A program made the translations under genes and the position numbers. The notes beneath the pieces are model-generated. The model did no database searches. It saw nothing but the letters and a program-made list of their open reading frames with translations, and had not been told where the DNA came from. Positions 14,024 to 23,000 of a DNA stretch of 64,000 nt are shown here, in pieces; positions within the stretch are counted from its first letter, which is position 1, and the number at the start of each line of letters is the position of its first letter. This DNA is from Cristatella mucedo (taxonomy: Eukaryota > Bryozoa > Phylactolaemata > Cristatellidae), in the NCBI GenBank assembly GCA_009760855.2, contig WPIO01000030.1, forward strand, positions 4,473,001 through 4,537,000. The letters run 5' to 3'.

Positions 14024-17000
14024 CCTGCCATGGGCATAGGCCAGAATTCTGTAAGAGGAGTGCACTTTACTTTCTAAAAAGGGCTGAATCTTAATCTACC
14101 CCAAACCATTTTTGGCTTGTAAAAAAATGTAAATGTAAAAATGTAAAGAATCCTACGGCCAAGCCCTAATGTTTCGAATCAATTGCACTAACCGCTATGC
14201 AATCCGAAAAGCCCGAGTTGTCCAGGCGGGACAGCAAAGATCGACACCACCGCTGTGAATTGACTGCAGGGTCTGGGCTGATCAACGGTGCATCTTAACC
14301 ACTTTTAGTGGCGTCCCTGCGAGCACTTTTCCTATGTTGTGCACCACCAACCAAGTGATATTTTGTAACACACTACTAACAATTAGAATAATAAAACATC
14401 TATATTGTACCCTAAAATAACTGGTCTCTTCCTGGGCACTTTACCTAGGCTGGAAAAATTTATTTCAGTTGATTAATGACTGAATCCACAACTTCAGCAT
14501 GAATCGGCCTATAAAGGGCAATTCACACGTCAGGGACTGATGGTTTTTAGCTTCTTTTTCCATGTCCTCAAGTCGGGAAATGTTGTGCTGTCAGCTGGAA
14601 GTGACTAACAAGATTTTATAGCATACAAATCCAGGCATGTCTCTGAATGACTTCAGAATTGTTGGGGTGAGGCTAAATGACTTGAGTACGAGGAGCTTGT
14701 GGAAAGACATGAAGCCCGAAGAATAAGAAGAATTTCAGCTAGATGGGCCAATGGAAGAAAATGAAGGGACCTAAATTGATAGACAGCACCTTGAAATTGG
14801 TACGCGACTTGTGGGGAGCCAGTGCAGCTTGGTGAGAAGTGGTGTAATGTGGCACTTATGACGTTCACGATAGAACAGCCTAGCGTCAGTGTTTTGCATA
14901 AACAGTAAGGGTTTATAGCACTGGCGGGAAGACCTGCAAATAGTGGATTGCAGAAGTATCGATAGGATGTAGCGAATGCATGTACCAGCTTGGATAAGAA
15001 TTCCTTACCTAAAGGAACCTGAGTTTTAGTAATGCTATCTAGATGAAAGTAGGCAGACTTGTTGAACTGTAGAGCTGAAATGCTCTTCTTGTGATAAGTC
15101 ACTTTGGATGAGGACATCCAGACTCTTGACTTGTGTGTTGTGCATACAAGCCGGCTGGCCCCTGACAGACCAACTAATAACTGACAATGACTATAGCACC
15201 GTGCAGGCATGCCAAGAGAGCTGCTCTCCGGGGGATGGACATGGATATTCATATATAACATCCCAAGAGTGTGCATGAGCTAAGAACCCTTTTCGTTGAC
15301 TAGTGTGACTGTTACTGGTTTGTTTATGTTTCAGGTCCCATACGTTTTAGAGGAGCATTTCAATACCATTAACATAATGACAAGGGCTATGCTCAGTCGG
15401 TATCATTTCATAACCATGAATTAACCGACATAAGAAAAAGGGCACGAGTCCACGGAGACCAATGCGCAGGTGTGCGTCTATCAGCAGCAGGTGCGCGTCC
15501 ATCTTTCATGGCATCCAGAAAGGCAGTATGATACTGAGTGACAAAAAAGGAGCATTTAAGACAGACAAAGTTATAGAAAGTTAAAAAGCAATTACCACAA
15601 ATTGTGGATCCTGCAGGACTGGTTTTGGATTCATTGGAACAGGATTTTACAAATGGCTTTTAGGACATGCTGCCCTACAATAAGCGTATGCATCTGCGTA
15701 TAATGTACAGCACCCGGGCAGCAGCAGCAGCCTGCTGTCTCTGTCTGTCTGCCTTGCCTTGCTGCGACCTTTGCAGCATAGCACAGCCATAAAGAATACA
15801 GTAGGAGTCACGCTGGAGGGCTATTGCATGATACCACGGAATTGCAAGGTTCGCAGAGCCTGAGAATAACTCAGAAAACATCAACAATAAATCTCATATG
15901 TGGACAGTATCTACATCAAAGCATAAAATAAAGAAAGTCAGAGAGAAATATTAGCTGGCTTCTTAATAAAAGGGATCGTAAAGGTTCAAACCAGTGTCTT
16001 ACCAATTGCATCAATACCGGCTTGTGTGATAGGTGGCAGTGTCTGCTGGTGCATGCTACCGTTGGTAGCACACGAGACGGCAGGCTTCCCTAGTAAAGAA
16101 ATCTCCAACCTCTCTATGTTTTTGCTGCAACGAGGGAACACAGCAAAAATATTGTGCTAGCTGGACAGTAGTGCTCAAAAAATGATTTAAGGTAGATAGA
16201 GACTCCATGTGCCCCATCATCTGTTCTCGGCTCCCTTTCCATAAACGTCATTGTTCTCGAACTGAGGTACAGTCATTGCTGACACTGTAGTCTGCAGATG
16301 AATGTCCAAACAAGAATTACTAAAGTAGATGCAGATAAAAGCAGGCATGACTATGCCACTGGTGAGTGACTTGTGACGTTATCCTTAGAAAGTGCAATGC
16401 CCCACAGGTGGTGGGGCTATAAACTTGGTCTTAACTACGTTTAGGCTCGTGCTGTATCTTGCCAACAGAACAATGCAAACAGAAGCAATAGCTTACAATG
16501 CTGAGTCAGAATGCACAGCTAGCCACTTGCCACTTCTCTCCTTTGTTTTGGCATTCAGGTAGGCTACTAGCACACGGCAATTGTCTGGACAACCACGAGC
16601 ATTCATTTGCTCTGTTCAGCAGGGGAACAATGGGCATGTGGACCCGAGTTGGTCAAGCGTGCCATGTGTAGTCATAAATGGCGATTTGGTTTACATCGAC
16701 ACAACCAAATAAAACAACTAACAAATAAGAAATTAGTTTATCTAAATATCATATGATAACATTTTCCTAAGCTTAAGGTGGTCAAGCCGATGACTGAGTG
16801 CACAGCTACAATAACAAAAAAATTACATGCTGCATTCCATAAGGTCTCACCGCAGTACCTTAATACGACCTGTTCCGTCAAACTCAACAAAAAGCAGCAG
16901 TCTAGAGATGCTCATATTTACATAGAAACGTGACAGAGAAACTATCCCTGTTTAAAAGCACAAGATTATATGTCGACTTTTTTATACGTCAAATTACTGA

Positions 17001-20000
17001 TGCCAGGCTGCAGCATCACGTGTTAGGAGCTGCTGAGCTCTGTCACGGTCTCGTTCAGAGACCTTGCTGTACTCAGCAGATCTGGAGCAAGTCACGGGAA
17101 GGCCTTTGCGACAATCCCCACTCTCCAGTAGTAGTGGCTTGAGGCAGAGGAAAAAATCTCAATCGGCAGGCAAAGCCACTAGACAAACAGTGGCTGGCGA
17201 CCGAGGGGTGCAAGATGTCTAGGCTTAAGAAGTACAGCAGGGTAAATGCAAGGTATGAGCAAGTGCAATGAGCAATGAGAGGTAAACGAGCAAGCTCTTG
17301 CCAAAAGCTCCCACGTATTGAAAGCAGTAACCAGGCTTAACCGCGTGCTTAGCTATCTTTTTAGCTGGCGTATTTATTACAATGGCCACAGTTTACATTC
17401 AGTTTTGAAATAAGAAACAAAATATAGAAAAGCAAATTAGCATTCTTCAGTCCTTCATAATGCCTAAGAAAGTTCGAAATCTTGAAAGTTACAAATATCT
17501 TTCTTTGCCATACAAACGAGATCGACCACTAAGTAACAGCAAATCACAGTGCATTTCTGTTTTTGACTGCCAGACCAGCCAGTAACAGAGAGTATCAATG
17601 AACTGTGTTTGAAAGAAAGGCCTTCGTCATCCCAGTGAAGTAAAAAAACACACATTCATACACACACACACACACATTCACTCATGTACACATAGGGACC
17701 AAGGGAGGGAGCGTTGATGGAATACTCTCGTCACCAACCAGATTGCAGCCCAGGCGTGCTGGGTTTGTAAGGGAAACTGGAAGACAGCCCTGGCTGGCTG
17801 AAGCCCAAAGCCTTCAGCAGTATTTTTTTTGCTACTATGCAAAATATCTTGCTGGCTGGCTAGGCACATGAGCTGCTACCAAGGAAAGCCTTGCTCTTCG
17901 ACCAGCAGTTCAGACAGAAGAGGGCGAGGCATGATTTCACTTCAAATAAAATGTTCTACAAAGCCTCGAAGTAGGTGCTTGATTTGTAACAGCTGCATGT
18001 GCCAGACAGACGACACCAGCATTCGCCTCACTGCAGAAAACTTGCAGTGCTTCTAGACAGCACAGACAAAAAAGCCGGAGTCAGGCAACCGTTTTGTTTT
18101 CATTAACTATCTGAGTTCAACGTGATCGTTTAAAAACTTTGGAATTTTAGCAACATATTACCTATTTCTTAGTCACTGAGATGTTCAGCAACGATGCTTG
18201 AGTCTGCGATCAAGAGTTTTTGCTAAATGGGCAGCACATCAAGACATGCAAATAGAAGGGGAAGCAAAGAGAACAACCGTATGCTGCTGAAGCCATTTGT
18301 TTCTGTTAGCAGCCAATCACAAGATAAGCATAGTAGCATAGTCTGCCTGCCACGTATAGCTAATAAAGCCCCACTCTAGCACATGCCAGCTGACCTCACA
18401 TTAACCTTCGGCGATGAGATTCTGCTGAGGTGGCGCAATGACGGCTCGTCTGAGGTTCCGAGGAGTTTCTCACTTGGTTGGGCCCCACTCTTTTGTACTT
18501 GCCGTGGTGAAGCCAATGGCTTCCGAGGAGAAATGCTATCATCGGACACAGCCCCTACAAAAATGCATCTACCCATTGTGCTTTCAAACTAGTCTGCAGT
18601 ATCTTAAAAGTGTCATGCTCTGATTTCCTTCAGCATGACCCATACAAGCATGCATGACATCAATTCCTTAGGCTATTTATTGTTAGGCTGCTCTAATTAG
18701 GCACTGTTTACATGAAAATCTATGCCATCAGAATACCAGGAACAAAATAAGTAAAATGAATCGAAGCAAAAAGCATTGCATTGGGTTAGCATTTGTTTGG
18801 TCATTTGATACATCATACTCCATAACAAATTTTTACTTTATCTTTGTTCTTGGATGCAAGCATTATTTTGCAATTGCTCATGCCTCAAAAGGGCAGAAAA
18901 CGACCATCACTCCAAAAAATTTGCCTCTGTGAAAATGATAGTGATTAATTTGAAATTTACGTATTTGTAGAACATTGCAGATACAGCTTTGGCCAAAGGC
19001 TGGTGTCATAAGTTAAAAATCCTATTTTTTGAGAAACATTCACTCTGGCAAATTATACTGTGTGTCATTTGGTTAGTACGGCACACAGAACGCCGGCACA
19101 TGACCAACACCACCAGTTTATTATGCGACATACAGAGCCGAGGGACGAACGGCTCCCTTCGCCCCCTTCTCCCACTCGACTCCCTCTCCTCGACTCACCA
19201 CTGTACCCAGGCCAACCCCGATGATTCATCCGAGGTGGACCACAGCTGTGCACAGGCCAATCCCTGATGGTGAACCCACCATCTGTTCACCACTGGGTTA
19301 CTGGCCTGCGTCCACGCCACATCACAGCCGGACCACAGCTGTGCACTGGCCCCTCTCCGCGATGCTCCCAACAGCTGTTCACCAGCGGTTTAGCAGAGGA
19401 GCACTACCGGCCTGCATGCAATCGAACTACACTGTGATCAAACTCAATCCTATCTACTCAAAAACTGCACAGCAGTTCGGCATTCCATTAGTCAACCTTT
19501 AGTGTTGATCAATAAACAAAGTAGTTGAGACATGGTTAGATTTACAGTAGATAGACATTTACATTGCACCTTATGTGTACCAAGTCTCTTGCTGTATGCT
19601 GGGAAATAAGATCAATTGCTTATATATATCAACCAAAGTGTCAGCACACATTAGTGCACACAGACCATACACGTGGCTGGAGCAAATACTGTAAGGAACA
19701 GGTGGGTTTTAAGCTTCTTCTGAAATGTCGTCAAGTTACGGGGTGTCGTGACGTTAGTTGGGTCTGAGCTCCAGGCTTCGGAAATCAATGAGTTTAAGGC
19801 AGTCTCCAACGGATTTAGGGTTGGTTAGAGGCATAGTTAAACGACTTTACTCTGATGAGCCAGTGATAGGGTGCAAAGCCTGATTAGCAAGTGCAGTGGG
19901 GTCCAGAGTAACAGATCTAATCTGTTCCCAGACTGAGGTTCGTAAACCAGGTCGCTTGCAACCCCGATCATGATTTCTCCTAGGTTACTTTGGAAAAAAA

Positions 20001-23000
20001 TTTAATTTGTTTCCGAGCCCAGCGTAAAATCGCGAAAGATCATTCATGCATTGAAAATAGGAAAAAACCAATATTTAAAATGCTGCGGATTCAGGGGACG
20101 TGAAGGAGGATCAGGGGGATTTAGAAGAGGTCACTTTTCTAGTCACAGAAGCCTTCTTAGGAACCACTATAAAAGCAGCATTAAAGACAGCTCGAATGCT
20201 CTCTATTTTCAAACTGCACGATGGAAACATAAAGAAGAATTAAGAAATCAATGAAGATGAATGATACGTCCACTAAAAACATAGCTGCACAAAACATGCA
20301 TAGCAACAAAAACACAATTAAAATATAAAAAACAACACAAAATGAAACACGACAGCATCACGGGCTTCTTTTTTCCCAACGTGTTGGCTAAATAACAAGA
20401 GGCAGCCATGCATACGCTTTCATATTCGATTTTTCTCATGCAAGCCAGCCCTCACAAACGAACGCTGTTTTGTTCGGTCGAAAGGAATGGCCAGGTGACT
20501 TTGCTGGCCAGTGGTCGTGCCTCAGAGAAAAATCTTGCGAAAGAATCCTAGTTTGTCACCGAGGTTGTCTTTACTACATGAATGAAAGAATACTGGGACA
20601 AGAATCGAGGCTAAGCTCATAGTCATTATGTTAGCTATGTAGGACACCAGTAAATCTATGTAACTCAGAAGGACAACAGTAGGCAGCAAGTAAAAGGTGG
20701 ACGTTGAGGTAAAGCAAGAATGGAGGATGGAGAATGCAGAAGAGATTTTACCTTGGAATGACTCTCCGATCTTCACTATCTTGCTGACAAAGAAGCTAAA
20801 GAGACTATTATTTGTAATACACATTAAATACATAAGCCTTGGGCCCACCAGTTCAGCTTAGCTATTGCTGCATAAGCGGTTACAAATCTGCATTTTCGTG
20901 AGATGACATCAAGAGACTGCAACAATCAGAAGGAGGTAACGTGGCTACATCTACGGCCAATTTATCGAGCACAGGGGGAAAAGCACTCTGTTTACGCATC
21001 TCTTTGAGTCATTTCCTGTGGCTCACTAAGTGTACCTCACAAGATGTAGTGGTAGCGATATGATGAGTTCAGCCGGGAGGTTTCTAATGACCTCCCGGCT
21101 GAACTCAAAGTAGTGGCATTCCTGATGGGTTCCAATGCGCTAAAGGAAGTTTTCGTGCTATCTTTGTCTTTGGGACAGCCAGACCCTCCACTCGAACTAC
21201 CGCTGCCAGGATTGGTCACCAACAACAAACCTAGTTCCCTGTGGGAGCAGAAGTGTCAAGTGAGAGGTTCGAGGGACATAGCTATTGTTAAATGGGTAAT
21301 GGGCTGCTTGTTGTCCTTGACACTCATACCCTTGATGAGCATCTTGATCAATTCAAAGAGAATATTGAAGCACTTGGTGAAGCAAAGAAAGCGTTTTAAA
21401 CTGGATTTACTGGACTTTGAATTCAGATCCCAAGAATAGAATAACAAGAGTGTGATGAGAAACTCCATTTGAGGGCTCATTCATCATTATTGAATTAGAG
21501 TATAATCATAAATTTCGAAATTCTACTCACTTCTAAATCTGCTGTGGTTATTTTTGTGTAACTTCAGCATTAATTCATGTTAATTGTGATTCATTTGCTC
21601 TGCTCTCTGACTTAATGCAGACCAAAAGACATGAGTTCACCCGTTTTTTAACTAAAAATGAATACACTTCAACCTGTGCTACATAGTGGTACTAGCTCAA
21701 AAAGAAAAATGTGGCCTTTGAAGGTGTCTTGCTCCTGCTTAAAGAAGCATAGCTTGAAATGAGTTCACTGTCATCTTAGAAGTGTTAAGCAATGGTCAAA
21801 GTGAATTGGATCAACGATGGATCTGAGACCTCCAACATAATCCCATACTTGTTCTGACACAGTGCTGATTACGTTTTTTAAGATATACTTAGAATCGTCA
21901 CATTAGATATGCCGTTTCCTTATACTTAGGGCATAATACTTTGGTGGCCAACTCGTGCGAGCAAGCGTATTCGAATGCAGGGGGGCTAGCAAGAGAAATA
22001 TGCCAACTGAGAATACGGTAGCACTGGCCATTCATTACGGCTGAATTAAAACCTGTGTGTAAATACAGTGAGCATACACCAATAATATGCATATCAAATC
22101 GTGGTCAAGATCATGGGAATACCGTAAGTAGAATGTAGACCTGAATGCTGAACGTAACTGTGTGGTAAGGAACACACAGAGGAGGCATAGATCCAGTATG
22201 GATGTATAGATCCAGCACGGCTGAGCACCTTCAGAGCAAATGCATGCCAAGCCAATATGCCAGAAGCACGCGGACAGCAGGAAAGTACAGAAGTGGCTAA
22301 CTACTCAACCCACCATTTGGCTGCAGAGCTGTTCACCTGCTAGCGATTTTTGTGCATTGTCGCAAAGCAGCTCCCTGACAGCAAAAGGAAACGAAATAAT
22401 CGAAGCGGCACATGCATGTGTGATATCGAATGCAATCGCAGGAGTTCAGAAATGCGGTCTGTCAAGTGACGACTGCATGAGAGGCATGCCGATGAGTACT
22501 TTCAAAAGCATGAAAGCAACAAACCGGCCCCCCTTCCAGGAACGAGCCTAGTGCTGTGCAGCCCGTGCACCCCTTTGCCTTCCAAGAGCGTTCGGCTAGC
22601 AAATGGTATGCAGTGACATCTTTGCCGTGCCAGATGCGTGCTCTTTGGCATACACCACATGCACGCGCACATTTCTGCTGGCCTGAGTTATTGCTTCTCG
22701 AGCGGCTAATGCAAACAAAAAAGAATGCAGGCGGATCAAATGTGCAAACTGCAGCCAGTTGAGCTATGCTCGCAGCTCGACCAGTGCGAGGAATGAAGAA
22801 CGGCTGGCGGTGAGGTGTCGGCGAGACCGAGGCCACAGGATGGATGCTGGCTACTCTCAGAAGCTACTCGAGGACTCCATCGGCCAGACTGGGGCTCAGC
22901 AAGATAGGGCGCAGTTTGCGCAACTGCTACAGAACATTAGGAGAACTTCGGACACAACCACAACCAGTAACAGCAGTAGCGGTAGCAGAGAGTGTAGCTG

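Noticed and set aside
13504-14077. Six overlapping open frames of 148-172 codons made of Cys-Val or His-Thr repeats
   Set aside because: They are translations of the (TG)n array on both strands, with no coding meaning.
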